DNA from: an uncultured Jannaschia sp.
GTDB taxonomy: Bacteria; Pseudomonadota; Alphaproteobacteria; Rhodobacterales; Rhodobacteraceae
NCBI RefSeq assembly: GCF_947494025.1
Contig: NZ_CANLTQ010000003.1
Span: forward strand, 1 to 64,000
Reading direction: 5' to 3'
DNA length: 64,000 nucleotides
Made by a program: the position numbers and the translations under genes. Of this stretch, positions 52,181 through 62,441 are shown in pieces. How positions within the stretch are numbered: the stretch's first letter is position 1; each line of letters opens with the position of its first letter. The notes beneath the pieces were generated by a model. The model was not told where the DNA came from and searched no databases. It saw nothing but the letters and a program-made list of their open reading frames with translations.

Positions 52181-53751
52181 CGGCGGATTGCGCCGCGCAG
52201 CTCGGCCATGCGGAACGCGCCGAGAAGCTGCGCGAAGGCGAAAAAGGACACCATCCCGACGCCCACGAGGATGGCCAGAGCCACGCTACGCCACGCGCCC
52301 CCGAAGAGCGGCCCGAGCGCGAGGTTGAGCGCCCAGAGAACGACGCCCATCAGGACCGCGGCCGCCACGATCCCCCAGGCGCGGCGACGCGCGCGGCGGT
52401 CGAGCGCGGCCACGGCACCGAGTCCGCGCACCCCGCGCGCGAGCAGCCAGACCATCGCCCAGGCGGCGAGCGTCGTGCCGAGCGCGGCGGCGGGCCAGCC
52501 GATCAGGGGCGCGAGTCCGATCGCCACGCAGGCGTTCACCACGAGGGAGACGATCGCGTAGCGCAGCGGGCTGCGCGTGTCCTCCCGCGCGAAGTAGAGC
52601 GGCTGCAGCACCTTCTGGAGGACGAAGGCGGGCAGGCCCAGGGCGTAGATCATCAGCGCGAGCGCGGTGGCGGCGGTGTCGTCCACGTCGAAGGCCCCGC
52701 GCTCGAACAGGACGGCGACGAGCGGGAGGGGCACGACCAGAAGCGCCACCGCGGAGGGCAGGGTCAGGAGCCAGGAGAACTCGAAGGCGCGGGAATAGGC
52801 GTGCTGCTGCCCCTCCGTGTCGCCGGCGCGGACCCGGCGTGACAGGTCGGGCAGCAGGACGACGCCGATGGCGATGCCGACCACGCCGAGCGGCAGCTGG
52901 TAGAGGCGGTCGGCGTAGTTCAGCCACGCCACCGCGCCGTCGAAGTAGCTGGCCACCTGACGGCCGACGAGGAGGTTCACCTGCACCACGCCGCCGGCGA
53001 GCGCGGCGGGGGCGGCGATGACGAGGAGGCGCTTGAGGTCCGGCGTCATCCGCGGGCGGTGGCGCGGCAGCAGGCGGTGCCCGGCCCGCGCGGCGGCCCA
53101 CCAGACGAGGCCGAGCTGCACCAGCCCGCCGAGCGGGACCGACCAGACCAGGCCGCGCGCGATCAGCCGCGAACGGGTCGGCGCCTCGAGCCAGCCCCAG
53201 AGTTCCGGGCGGGCCCAGAGCGCGAGCATCGCGACGATGAAGACGACGTTGAGGAGCGCGGGCGCCGCGGCGGCGGCGAGAAAGCGGTTGTTGGAGTTGA
53301 GCACGCCCGAAACGAGGGCGGCGAGCGAGATGAGCAGGATGTAGGGAAACGCGATCCGGCCGTACATCACGGCGAGGGGGAAGCGCTCGTCTTCCGCGAA
53401 CCCGCTCGCCATCGCGAAGACGAGGAGCGGCATGAGCACGATGCCGAGCGCGGTAAAGGCGGTGAGGATCACGACCATGCCCGCCACGGCGTCGCGCGCG
53501 AAGGCGTCGGCCTCGGTCGCGTCGCCCTCGAGCTTCTTGGCGTAGAGGGGCACGAAGGCCATGTTGAACGCGCCTTCGGCGAAGAAGCGGCGGAACATGT
53601 TCGGGAGCGAGAAGGCGACAAAGAACGCCTCCGCCGCGGCACCGGTGCCGAGGAAGCGCGCGATCAGGATGTCGCGCGCGAAGCCGAGGATGCGCGACAG
53701 GAGCGTCCAGCCTCCCACGGTGAGGAAGCCCTTGACGAGGCGTGGGGCCAT
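52171..53751 (-). CDS. murJ: Lipid II flippase MurJ
   Basis: A 526-residue MOP-superfamily flippase with 14 or so helices. It starts with the MurJ signature GGWTLLSRILGFARDILIARFLGTGAAAEAFFVAFSLPNMFRRFFAEGAFNMAFVPLY, which includes the essential Arg residues of the cavity. It moves lipid-linked peptidoglycan precursor. It overlaps the convergent rhomboid-like gene by 10 nt. Confidence 0.95.
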   Translation of the reverse strand: MAPRLVKGFLTVGGWTLLSRILGFARDILIARFLGTGAAAEAFFVAFSLPNMFRRFFAEGAFNMAFVPLYAKKLEGDATEADAFARDAVAGMVVILTAFTALGIVLMPLLVFAMASGFAEDERFPLAVMYGRIAFPYILLISLAALVSGVLNSNNRFLAAAAAPALLNVVFIVAMLALWARPELWGWLEAPTRSRLIARGLVWSVPLGGLVQLGLVWWAAARAGHRLLPRHRPRMTPDLKRLLVIAAPAALAGGVVQVNLLVGRQVASYFDGAVAWLNYADRLYQLPLGVVGIAIGVVLLPDLSRRVRAGDTEGQQHAYSRAFEFSWLLTLPSAVALLVVPLPLVAVLFERGAFDVDDTAATALALMIYALGLPAFVLQKVLQPLYFAREDTRSPLRYAIVSLVVNACVAIGLAPLIGWPAAALGTTLAAWAMVWLLARGVRGLGAVAALDRRARRRAWGIVAAAVLMGVVLWALNLALGPLFGGAWRSVALAILVGVGMVSFFAFAQLLGAFRMAELRGAIRRQR

Positions 53752-53966
53752 GATTGCGGTCCGGGTTGGGGCGGCGTTGCGGCGCGGGATAGCGCGGGCG
53801 GGACGCGGGCGGTAGGGGCCAAGTCGCCCTCCGGTGGCGGGTCCGGCCCCTCACGGGGCGGAAGGCCCTCTCGCCGTTCCGGCGGCGATCTGTTTCCCGC
53901 AGGCACGCCCGCCGGCGCCAGTCCCCGATGGCGGCGGCGCGGGCGCGATGCGGGCGGTCGGCCGCC

Positions 53967-56696
53967 TCAGGCGCCCGCGCGTTCGGCCGCGCGGTCGATG
54001 GCGGCGTGGATCTTGCGGGTCAGCGCGTCCTGCTTGGACTTCGACACGATCTTCAGGCCGAACAGGTCCTTCACGTAGAAGCTGTCGACGACCTGCACGC
54101 CGTAGGTCGCGATCACGGCCTGCGCGATGGAGATGTTGGCGTTCGCGAGCGCCTGCGTCAGGTCGTAGAGCAGGCCGGGCCGGTCGCGGGTATCGACCTC
54201 GATGATCGTGTAGATGTCCGATCCCTCGTTGTCGAAGCTGATGTTGGTGGCGACGCGGAAGCGGCGTTCGCGCTTCTTGATCTCGCGGCCTTCGAGCTCG
54301 CGCCGCGTGGCGACCTCGCCATGGAGGATGCGCTGGATCATCGAGCGCAGGCGCGGCAGGCGGAAAGATTCGTAGGGGTGCCCGTCGGCATCCTGAAGCC
54401 AGAACACGCTCGTCGCGTAGCCGTCCCGCGAGGTGTAGGTCCGCGCGTCGACGATGTCGGCGCCCACGAGGCTGAGCGCGCCGGCCAGCCGCGAGAAGAT
54501 GCCGGGATGGTCCTGGCAGGCCATGAGCACGCGGGTCGCGTCGCGCTCCTCGTCGGCCTCGAGGTCGAAGCGGATCTCGCCCGCGCCCAGCCCGTCGAGG
54601 AGCGAGGCGAACTTGACCTGCGCGGCGGTCGGGATGCCCTGCCAGTAGGGGCCGTAATGGCGGGCGATCTCCGCGCGCTTCTGGCCCTCGGTCCAGTTCG
54701 CCATCGCCTCCCGGAAAAGTTGCTTGGCGCGCTTCTCGCGGGTCTCTCGGTTGACGTCCTCCAGCCCGTTCTCCAGCGCGGCCGCGGTGGCGCGGTGCAG
54801 CGCGCGCAGCATCTGCGCCTTCCAGTTGTTCCACACGTTCGGACCGACCCCGCGGATGTCGCAGACGGTGAGGACGGTCAGCAGGTCGAGCCGCTCGCGC
54901 GTCTTCACGGCCTTGGCGAAGTCGCGGATCGTCCGCGGGTCGGAGATGTCGCGTTTCTGCGACATGTCGGACATCAGCAGGTGGTGGCGCACCAGCCATT
55001 CCACCGTCTCCGCCTCGCGCGGGCGCAGGCCGAGGCGCGGCCCGACGCTGCGCGCGATGCGGGCACCGAGGATGGAATGATCCTCGGGCCGGCCCTTGCC
55101 GATGTCGTGCAGCAGCAGCGCGGTATAAAGGATGCGGCGGCTGATCCCCGCATCGAGGATCGAGGTGACCAGCGGCAGGGATTCGGAAAGCTCGCCCCGC
55201 TCGATCTGCGCGAGGTTGGAGATCACCTGGATCGTGTGCTCGTCCACCGTGTAGGCGTGATACATGTTGAACTGCATCATCGCGACGATGGGCGCGAATT
55301 CGGGAATAAAGGCGGACAGCACCTCAAGCTCGTTCATGCGGCGCAGGGCGCGCTCGGGATTGCCGTGCTTCAGCAGCAGGTTCATGAACATCCGCGCCGC
55401 CGCCGGCGACTCCCGGAGGTTGCGGTCGATCAGGTGCAGGTTCGCCGCCACCAGCCGCATCGCGTGCGGATGCAGGAACATGCCGATGCGCAGCGCCTCG
55501 TCGAAGATGCCCAGCATGTTGAGCGGCTGCGCGAGGAACGCCGCCTCGTCGGCCGCGTCGAGCCGGCCCTGACGCTCCACGAAGGGCTCGCGGATCCGGC
55601 GGCGGCGCTTGAGCAGGCCGAGCAGCGCCGGCTCCCGCTTCACGTTGTCGGCCTCCAGCGCGACCAGAAGGATCCGCGTCAGCTCGCCGACGCGGGTGGC
55701 GTGGCGGAAGTAATCCTGCATGAAATGCTCGACGGCGCGGCGGCCGGCATGGTCGCGGTAGCCCATCGCGCCGGCCACATCGACCTGCATGTCGAAGGTC
55801 AGCACGTCGGCGGCGCGGTTGGCGATCAGGTGCATGTGACAGCGCACGCACCACAGGAACCGTTCCGCCCGCTCGAAGGCGTCGAACTCCTCGGCGGTGA
55901 ACACGTCGAGCCGCACGAGTTCCGAGGTTTGCCGCACGTTGTAGCGGTACTTCGCGATCCAGTAGAGCGTCTGCAGATCGCGCAGCCCGCCCTTCGCCTC
56001 CTTCACGTTCGGCTCGAGGATGTAGCGCTGGCCACCGTGTCTTTGCAGGCGCTGCTCGCGCTCGGCGAGCTTGGCCTCGATGAAGTCGGCGGTGGTCCCG
56101 CGGAACAGATCCCGCCAAAGGCGCACCGTGAGCGTGCCGGGCAACGCCGCGTCGCCGCAGATCTGCCGCCGTTCGAGGAGCGCGGTGCGGATCGTGTAAT
56201 CCTCGGTGGCGAGGCGGACGCAATCCTTCACCGTCCGGGTGGAATGGCCGACCTTCAGCTTCAGGTCCCACAGGATGTAGAGCATCGACTCGACGACGCT
56301 CTCCACCCAGGGGGTCCGCTTCCAGGGTGTCAGGAACAGGAGGTCCACGTCCGAATGGGGCGCCATTTCGCCCCGGCCGTAGCCGCCGACGGCGAGCACC
56401 GCGAAGCGCTCGCCTTCCGTCGGGTTCGGGCAGGGATGCAGGATGCGGGTCGCCACGAGCCAGGCGCATTGCACCAGACGGTCGGTGAGGTGGGCGTAGG
56501 ACCGGGTGACGCGGCGGGCGCGAACGGGATCGGCCCGGAAGGCCGTCGCGATCCGTTCCCGGCCCCGGGCCTGCGCGTCGGCCAGGACGGCGACAACGGC
56601 GCGGCGCCGCGCGGTGCTATCGCCGCAGCCCGCGGCCGCGTCGACGGCGGCGAGAACGGCGGCGTCGTCGAACAGGGCGTCCGACGCGACGATCAG
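53967..56696 (-). CDS. glnD: [Protein-PII] uridylyltransferase / uridylyl-removing enzyme
   Basis: A bifunctional nitrogen sensor of about 909 residues. The nucleotidyltransferase site is VGGYGRGEMAPHSDVDLLFL (GG.GR.E..P.SD.D). A central HD domain has LLLHDIGKGRPEDHSILG. The two C-terminal ACT domains contain VLMACQDHPGIFSRLAGALSLVGADIVDA and VDTRDRPGLLYDLTQALANANISI. The N-terminal homologous region continues upstream of the first GTG (56474) to about 56700, but no ATG/GTG/TTG lies there. I mark CTG at 56696 as provisional start. Confidence 0.9.
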   Translation of the reverse strand: MIVASDALFDDAAVLAAVDAAAGCGDSTARRRAVVAVLADAQARGRERIATAFRADPVRARRVTRSYAHLTDRLVQCAWLVATRILHPCPNPTEGERFAVLAVGGYGRGEMAPHSDVDLLFLTPWKRTPWVESVVESMLYILWDLKLKVGHSTRTVKDCVRLATEDYTIRTALLERRQICGDAALPGTLTVRLWRDLFRGTTADFIEAKLAEREQRLQRHGGQRYILEPNVKEAKGGLRDLQTLYWIAKYRYNVRQTSELVRLDVFTAEEFDAFERAERFLWCVRCHMHLIANRAADVLTFDMQVDVAGAMGYRDHAGRRAVEHFMQDYFRHATRVGELTRILLVALEADNVKREPALLGLLKRRRRIREPFVERQGRLDAADEAAFLAQPLNMLGIFDEALRIGMFLHPHAMRLVAANLHLIDRNLRESPAAARMFMNLLLKHGNPERALRRMNELEVLSAFIPEFAPIVAMMQFNMYHAYTVDEHTIQVISNLAQIERGELSESLPLVTSILDAGISRRILYTALLLHDIGKGRPEDHSILGARIARSVGPRLGLRPREAETVEWLVRHHLLMSDMSQKRDISDPRTIRDFAKAVKTRERLDLLTVLTVCDIRGVGPNVWNNWKAQMLRALHRATAAALENGLEDVNRETREKRAKQLFREAMANWTEGQKRAEIARHYGPYWQGIPTAAQVKFASLLDGLGAGEIRFDLEADEERDATRVLMACQDHPGIFSRLAGALSLVGADIVDARTYTSRDGYATSVFWLQDADGHPYESFRLPRLRSMIQRILHGEVATRRELEGREIKKRERRFRVATNISFDNEGSDIYTIIEVDTRDRPGLLYDLTQALANANISIAQAVIATYGVQVVDSFYVKDLFGLKIVSKSKQDALTRKIHAAIDRAAERAGA

Positions 56697-56754
56697 CGCC
56701 GCGTCGGGGGCCGGATCGGGAAGCCCGGTCGGGTGAAGGGCCGGGGCCGGGTCG

Positions 56755-57951
56755 TTACGACCCGGCGCCGCCGAAGGTGTTCGGGGCAGGACTGACCACC
56801 TGTATCTGTTGGTTCACGATCTGCGCGACGGCCAGGGCCCGGTCGTTGGTGCCGTCGCCGCGCAGGCGGAATACCCCGCCCGTGCCCGCGAAGCCAGCGC
56901 CGGAAGTCAGGGTGCCGCGTCCGACCGTCCGGCCCTGTCCCGCGATCGCGCCGATCGCCGCCACGCCGTCATAGGCGAGGCTCGCGAGCGAGTGCGGCTG
57001 CGTGCCGTAGGCGGCGGCGTAGCGGGCGTTGAACTGCGCCATCGGCCCCGGATCGGGCAGCGCGAAGTAGCCGCCCTGCAGCCCCGGCAGCGACAGGGCG
57101 TCGGTCGGGATGTCCCAGCGTGTGAGACCGAGGAAGCGCGTCTCCTCGTCGCCCAGCCCCTGCTCGCTCAGGAGCGCGGAGATCACGGGCAGGTCGCCGG
57201 AGGTGTTGCCGGTGAGGAACACCGCGTTGGTGCCCGTCGCCTCCGCGCGCTCCACGATCTGCGGCGCGACGGCCGCGATCCCCTGCTGGCTGAGCTGATA
57301 GGGGACCGCGCCGGTGATCTGCGCGCCGCTGCCGCGGGCGGCGGTCTGAACGGCGGCGTTGGCGATCCGCCCGTTCTCGTCGTCGGCATGGGTGACGAGC
57401 ACGCGGTTGCGCCCCTGCGCGGCGGCGAAGCCGAGCACCCGGCGGGCCGTGTTCTCGAAGGTGTTGCCGAGAACCCAGACGTTGCCGCCGGCGACCGAGG
57501 TGTTGTTCGAGAAGCTCAGCACCGGTACGCCGGATCCCGCCGCCGCCACGCCCGCGGCGGCGGCGTTGTCGGCGTAGAGCGGGCCGAGGATGACCTGCGC
57601 GCCCGCCGCGAGCGCCGCGTTCGCGGCCGAGGTCGCACCGGCGGGCGTGCCCTGCGTCGCATAGACATCCAGCGTCACCGACCCGCCGCCGAGATCCGCC
57701 ACCGCGAGGCGCGCGGCGTTCTCGAGACTCCGCGCCACCACCGCGTCGGTCGACCGGGACGAGCCCTGCGGCACGAGGAGCGCCACCCGGACCGGTCCGT
57801 CGCCCCGCACCCCGTCCGCGCCGGAGCCGGAGACGATCGGCCCGGCGACGTTGCACGCGGCGAGCGTGGCGGAGGCCGCGACGAGGGTCGCGCCCTTGCG
57901 CGTCCGGCGCATGAATGAGACGAGTCTGGCGCGAAGGCCGCGGATTGACAT
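56755..57951 (-). CDS. Penicillin-binding-protein activator / LppC-type lipoprotein
   Basis: A 398-residue protein with a long signal region and lipobox TLAAC (ATLVAASATLAAC). The mature part is the periplasmic-binding fold of LppC/Lpo-type proteins: VRVALLVPQGSSRSTDAVVARSLENAARLAVADLGGGSVTLDVYATQGTPAG. SNNTSVAGGNVWVLGNTFENTARRVLGFA and LAYDGVAAIGAIAG are recognisable. The ATG at 57951 has GGGAG upstream and is taken. It diverges from rsmI. Confidence 0.85.
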   Translation of the reverse strand: MSIRGLRARLVSFMRRTRKGATLVAASATLAACNVAGPIVSGSGADGVRGDGPVRVALLVPQGSSRSTDAVVARSLENAARLAVADLGGGSVTLDVYATQGTPAGATSAANAALAAGAQVILGPLYADNAAAAGVAAAGSGVPVLSFSNNTSVAGGNVWVLGNTFENTARRVLGFAAAQGRNRVLVTHADDENGRIANAAVQTAARGSGAQITGAVPYQLSQQGIAAVAPQIVERAEATGTNAVFLTGNTSGDLPVISALLSEQGLGDEETRFLGLTRWDIPTDALSLPGLQGGYFALPDPGPMAQFNARYAAAYGTQPHSLASLAYDGVAAIGAIAGQGRTVGRGTLTSGAGFAGTGGVFRLRGDGTNDRALAVAQIVNQQIQVVSPAPNTFGGAGS

Positions 57952-58054
57952 GGCGTGATCTCCCGGAAACCGCCCCCTTCCGGGTGCGTAACGTCGCCGC
58001 GACGCTAGTGCGACGGACGAGGCGAGTAAACGGCGGATGCGGGAGGGCGAGCGA

Positions 58055-58909
58055 ATGGCGGAGATCGGCGGGATCGAGGCGGGACTGCACCTCGTCGCGG
58101 TGCCCATCGGCGCGGCGCGCGACATCACGCTGCGGGCGCTCGACCTTCTCGCCGGCGCGGACGTGCTCGCGGCCGAGGACACGCGCTCGCTTCGGCGGCT
58201 GATGGAGATCCACGGCGTCCCGCTCGGCGACCGGCCGCTTCTGGCTTATCACGATCACAACGGCGCGGCGGTGCGCCCGCGCCTGCTCGCGCTGCTCCGC
58301 GAGGGCAAGTCGGTGGCCTACGCGTCCGAGGCCGGCACGCCGCTCGTCGCCGATCCGGGGTTCCAGCTCGGCGTCGCCGCGCGGGCTGAGGGGTTGACCG
58401 TTCGCGCCGCGCCGGGGGCGAGCGCGGTGCTGGCCGCGCTCTGCGTCGCCGGGTTGCCCACCGACCGGTTCCTCTTCGCCGGGTTCCTGCCGCCGAAATC
58501 GGGGGCGCGGAAGGGGGCGCTGCGCGAGCTTGCCGCCGTGCCCGCGACGCTGGTCATTTACGAATCCCCGAAGCGACTCGCAGCGTTCCTGCGGGACGCG
58601 GCGGAGGTGCTGGGTTCACGGGAGGCGGCCGTGTGCCGGGAGCTTACCAAGCGGTTCGAGGAGGTGCGCCGCGGTCCGCTCGATACGCTGGCCGACGCCT
58701 ATGCCGACGAGGCCCCGCGCGGCGAGATCGTCGTGGTCGTCGACCGCGCGGCGGCACGGGAGGCGGACCCCGAGGCGATGCGCGACGCGCTCCGGGCCGC
58801 GCTGGCGCAGGGCTCGGTCAAGACGGCCGCGAAGGAGGTCTCCGACGCATTCGGCGTGCCCCGGCGCGAGATCTACGAGATGGCGCTGGCGATCAGGGAC
58901 GAGACGTGA
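58055..58909 (+). CDS. rsmI: 16S rRNA (cytidine-1402-2'-O)-methyltransferase
   Basis: A 284-residue SPOUT/tetrapyrrole-methylase-fold enzyme. LHLVAVPIGAARDITLRALDLLAGADVLAAEDTR opens the fold; YHDHNGA, YASEAGTPLVADPG and PTDRFLFAGFLPPKSGARK follow. VIYESPKRLAAFL and CRELTKRFEEVRRG are RsmI marks. ATG 58055 has GGAGG upstream; 58037 is possible. Its stop overlaps the next start (GTGA). Confidence 0.93.
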   Translation: MAEIGGIEAGLHLVAVPIGAARDITLRALDLLAGADVLAAEDTRSLRRLMEIHGVPLGDRPLLAYHDHNGAAVRPRLLALLREGKSVAYASEAGTPLVADPGFQLGVAARAEGLTVRAAPGASAVLAALCVAGLPTDRFLFAGFLPPKSGARKGALRELAAVPATLVIYESPKRLAAFLRDAAEVLGSREAAVCRELTKRFEEVRRGPLDTLADAYADEAPRGEIVVVVDRAAAREADPEAMRDALRAALAQGSVKTAAKEVSDAFGVPRREIYEMALAIRDET

Positions 58910-59259
58910 GCGGCGCCGTTTCCTACCATGCCGGCCTCGCCGCCGAGGAGATCGTCGCCCGGCAGTACGAGGGCGAAGGCTACCGCATCCTTGCCCGGCG
59001 CTGGCGCGGACAGGGCGGCGAGATCGACGTGATCGCGGCGCGGGATGCGGAGACGGTCTTCGTCGAGGTCAAGGCCAGCGTGACCCACGCCGCCGCCGCG
59101 TGGCATTTGCGCCCGCGGCAGGCGCGGCGCCTTCTCGACGCCGCCGCCGAATACATGGGCACGCTGCCCGCCGGACAGAACAGCGCCGTGCGCTTCGACG
59201 TGGCGCTGGTCGACGGGCAGGGGCGGGTGGAGATCCTCGCCAACGCGATTTCGGCGTGA
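58906..59259 (+). CDS. YraN family (UPF0102) nuclease-fold protein
   Basis: A 117-residue protein: [52 protein letters not shown]. The GGEIDVIA...VFVEVK pattern is the PD-(D/E)xK nuclease core of UPF0102, with Glu, Asp and ExK seen. Role unknown. It uses a GTG that overlaps the rsmI stop; rsmI-yraN order is common. Confidence 0.9.
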   Translation: MSGAVSYHAGLAAEEIVARQYEGEGYRILARRWRGQGGEIDVIAARDAETVFVEVKASVTHAAAAWHLRPRQARRLLDAAAEYMGTLPAGQNSAVRFDVALVDGQGRVEILANAISA

Positions 59260-59320
59260 TTGCCCCGGACCGCCCGTTGCGCCATCTAGCGCGGGACCGG
59301 ACGAACGAAGGACTTCACCC

Positions 59321-60268
59321 ATGACCAAATCGCTCAAGGTCGGCTTCCAGATGGACCCGGTCGAGCGCGTCGACAGCGACGCCGACAGCACCTTCCGCAT
59401 CGCCGTCGAGGCCGAGGCGCGCGGCCATTCGCTCGTCTACTGGACGCCGGATCAGCTCATCTACGACGAGGGGCGCATCCGCGCGCATGGGCGGCCGATG
59501 GAGCTGCGCCGGGAGCGGGGCAACCACGTCACGCTGGGCGCGCCGGTGGATCTCGACCTGGCTGAGCTCGACGTCGTCTGGCTGCGGCAGGATCCGCCCT
59601 TCGATATGGCTTACATCACCAACACGCACCTGCTCGACCGCATCCATCCGGAAACGCTGGTTGTGAACGACCCGACCTGGGTGCGCGGCTGGCCCGAGAA
59701 GCTGATGGTGCTGGACTTTCCCGACCTCACGCCGCCCACGGCCATCGCCCGCGACCTGACCCGGCTCAAGGCCTTCCGCGAGCGCCACGGCGAGGTCATC
59801 CTGAAGCCGCTCTACGGCAACGGCGGCGCGGGCGTGTTCCACCTGAGCGAGCTCGACCGGAACCTCAACTCGTTGCACGAGCTCTTCAGCCAGATGACAC
59901 GCGAGCCGCTGGTGATGCAGAAGTACCTGCCCGCCGTGACGAAGGGCGACAAGCGCATCATCCTCGTCGACGGGGAGCCTATCGGTGCCATCAACCGCGT
60001 GCCGGCGAAGGGCGAGACGCGCTCGAACATGCATGTCGGCGGCCGTGCCGAGAAGGTCGCGATGACCGACCGCGACCGCGAGATCTGCGCGGCCATCGGC
60101 CCGCGTCTGCGTGACGCCGGGCAGATCTTCGTCGGCATCGACGTGATCGGCGATTACCTGACCGAGATCAACGTCACCTCCCCTACCGGCCTGCAGGAAC
60201 TCGAGCGTTTCGACGGCACGAACGGCGCGGCGCTGATCTGGGAGGCGATCGAGCGGCGGCGGTCCTAG
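59321..60268 (+). CDS. gshB: Glutathione synthase
   Basis: A 315-residue ATP-grasp enzyme that joins gamma-glutamylcysteine and glycine. It has [93 protein letters not shown] and [23 protein letters not shown]. All match GshB. The length is standard. Confidence 0.96.
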   Translation: MTKSLKVGFQMDPVERVDSDADSTFRIAVEAEARGHSLVYWTPDQLIYDEGRIRAHGRPMELRRERGNHVTLGAPVDLDLAELDVVWLRQDPPFDMAYITNTHLLDRIHPETLVVNDPTWVRGWPEKLMVLDFPDLTPPTAIARDLTRLKAFRERHGEVILKPLYGNGGAGVFHLSELDRNLNSLHELFSQMTREPLVMQKYLPAVTKGDKRIILVDGEPIGAINRVPAKGETRSNMHVGGRAEKVAMTDRDREICAAIGPRLRDAGQIFVGIDVIGDYLTEINVTSPTGLQELERFDGTNGAALIWEAIERRRS

Positions 60269-60284
60269 CGACAAAGGATTCAGC

Positions 60285-60556
60285 CGGCGACGTTGCCCAT
60301 CTCCGTCGACGATGATGACGAAGAAATCGTTTTCCGGAACGTAGTCATAGGACTGAAACGGTACTCGGTCGGATTGAAACGGAATGTCGTGTTCGGCCAC
60401 GAACGAAGGAATGTAGTCGTATTCGGAGACGATGCAGAATCGTTCCGCGTGGGGGAACGTCGCGGCAAGCGGGGTCGTCTCCGCATCGAACAGGCCATCG
60501 ATGATCGCCGATCGATCTGGTACGGTGAACGGGGCCAGAAAAACAAGGATGCCCAC
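60285..60556 (-). pseudogene. Orphan membrane-anchored fragment without its own stop
   Basis: The minus-strand frame has a hydrophobic N-terminus (IFLIAVGILVFLAPFTV) and a protein-like segment TFPHAERFCIVSEYDYIPSFVAEHDIPFQSDRVPFQSYDYVPENDFFVIIVDGDG. Base use is AT-richer than in gshB and comM. The only start is GTG at 60556, within the hydrophobic segment. The frame runs on antisense through gshB to 59315, so the natural 3' end seems lost. Probably a truncated gene. Confidence 0.35.
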
Positions 60557-60673
60557 GGCGATCAGGAAGATCGAGAAATCCGAGGGACCTTTCTTCTCTG
60601 TCTGGTTTCTACTCGTTTGAACAGCGATCCGTGTTGTCCTTTGGTTCCTTGAGTCTCGCTGCTGCGGCAGGGA

Positions 60674-62179
60674 TCAAGCGGCCACCAGCCGGTAGGACAG
60701 CGCCTCCGCCACATGCGGGCGGCGCACTGTCCCGGCCCCGCCCAGGTCGGCGATGGTGCGGGCGACCTTCAGGACGCGGTGGTAGCCGCGGGCCGAGAGG
60801 TTGAAGCGCTCGACCGCCTGCAGGAGCATCGCGCGGCCCTCCGCGTCCGGGGCGGCGACCTCCATCAGCGCGTCGCCGGCGATGTCGGCGTTGACGGTGA
60901 CGCCCGCGATCCCGTCGTAGCGCGCCGCCTGGGTCTCGCGCGCGGCGGCGACCCGGGCAGCGACCGTGGCGGAGGTCTCGCCCGACGCCGGGAGAGACAG
61001 ATCCGAAACCTCGACGGCGGGCACTTCGAGGCGGAGGTCGAAGCGGTCCATCAGAGGGCCGGAGATCTTGCCGATGTAATCCTCGCCACAGGCGGGTGCC
61101 CGGGTGCAGGCGCGTTCGGGGTCGAAGAGCAGGCCGCAGCGGCACGGGTTCGCGGCGGCGACGAGCAGGAAGCGGCACGGATAGCGCACATGCGCGTTGG
61201 CCCGCGCGATGACGACCTCGCCGGTTTCGATGGGTTGTCGCAAGGTTTCCAGAACCGCGCGCGGGAACTCGGGAAACTCGTCCATGAACAGCACGCCGTG
61301 ATGCGCGAGGCTGATCTGCCCCGGCCCGGCGCGCTTGCCGCCACCGGCGATGGCCGCGACGGAGGCGGTGTGATGCGGCTCCTGAAACGGGCGGCGGTGC
61401 AGGATGCCGCCCTCGTCGAGCGTGCCGGCCAGCGAATGGATCATCGAGGTCTCGAGGGACTCCATTGCCGAAAGCGGCGGCAGGAGGCCGGGCAGCCGGG
61501 CGGCGAGCATCGACTTCCCCGCACCGGGCGGGCCGACCATGAAAAGGTGGTGCCGCCCGGCCGCCGCGATCTCGAGCGCCCGCTTGGCGCGATCCTGTCC
61601 GCGCACGTCGCGCAGGCACGGCCCGTCCGGCGCGGCGGCGACATGGCCCCGGCGTGCCTGCGGCAGCGGGTTGTTCCCGGTCAGGTGGTCGATCAGCACC
61701 TTGAGCGACGGCGCCGCGTAGACCGAGGCCGCCCCGACCCAGGCCGCCTCCGGGCCGCAGCCCTCGGGGCAGAGGAGGTCCGCGTCGAGCGCGGCCGCCG
61801 ACATCGCCGCGGGCAGGGCGCCCGCCACCGCCACGAGCCCGCCGTCGAGCGACATCTCGCCCAGACTCACAGCGCGGGCGACCGGGCCGGCGGGCACGAT
61901 CTCCAGCGCGGCCAGGAGCGACAGCGCGATGGGCAGGTCGAAATGCGCCCCCTCCTTCGGCAGGTCGGCGGGCGACAGGTTCACCGTCACCTTTCTCGAA
62001 GGCAGCGCGATGCCGAGTTCGGAAAGCGCGGTGCGGATGCGGTCCTTGGCCTCCGACACCGCCTTGTCGGGCAAGCCCACGATCGAGAAGCCCGGCAGGC
62101 CCGGCGTCACCGCGCATTGCACGTCGACGGGCCGCGCCTCCAGCCCCTCGAAGGCCACCGTGGTGGTGCGTGCGAGCAT
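60674..62179 (-). CDS. comM: YifB/ComM-type Mg-chelatase-like AAA ATPase
   Basis: A 501-residue protein. The N-terminal Lon-like domain is FSIVGLPDKAVSEAKDRIRTAL...KVTVNLSPADLPKEGAHFDLPIAL. The AAA part has Walker A GPPGAGKS (216-223) and Walker B GVLFMDEFPEF, and the C-terminal Mg_chelatase_C domain ends ARTIADLGGAGTVRRPHVAEALSYR. ComM aids branch migration in transformation in gammaproteobacteria. Length typical. Confidence 0.94.
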   Translation of the reverse strand: MLARTTTVAFEGLEARPVDVQCAVTPGLPGFSIVGLPDKAVSEAKDRIRTALSELGIALPSRKVTVNLSPADLPKEGAHFDLPIALSLLAALEIVPAGPVARAVSLGEMSLDGGLVAVAGALPAAMSAAALDADLLCPEGCGPEAAWVGAASVYAAPSLKVLIDHLTGNNPLPQARRGHVAAAPDGPCLRDVRGQDRAKRALEIAAAGRHHLFMVGPPGAGKSMLAARLPGLLPPLSAMESLETSMIHSLAGTLDEGGILHRRPFQEPHHTASVAAIAGGGKRAGPGQISLAHHGVLFMDEFPEFPRAVLETLRQPIETGEVVIARANAHVRYPCRFLLVAAANPCRCGLLFDPERACTRAPACGEDYIGKISGPLMDRFDLRLEVPAVEVSDLSLPASGETSATVAARVAAARETQAARYDGIAGVTVNADIAGDALMEVAAPDAEGRAMLLQAVERFNLSARGYHRVLKVARTIADLGGAGTVRRPHVAEALSYRLVAA

Positions 62180-62441
62180 GTCCGTCTCCGCCTTTGCCCG
62201 GCCGGGCTAGTGGATCGGGCCTTGCGGTCCGGTTAACGGCTCAGGCGACGGGGAAGGGCGTAGTCGGCAGGCCCATGCCGTAATCGTCGTGTGTCAGGTC
62301 CGTTGAACGGTCGCGGAGACGGCGAAGGCGGCAAAGATCGGCCAGCCGCGAAGGCTCCGAAATGGCCCGGACCGGTCGCCGATCGGGAGGTCGTAGGTAA
62401 CGGCCGCGGATTGCGTTCGCCGCCGCCCGGGGAAAACGCGA

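Noticed and set aside
59315-60268. Continuation of the orphan frame antisense to gshB
   Set aside because: gshB is a clear gene on the plus strand; the antisense part is Leu/Asp/Arg-rich shadow.
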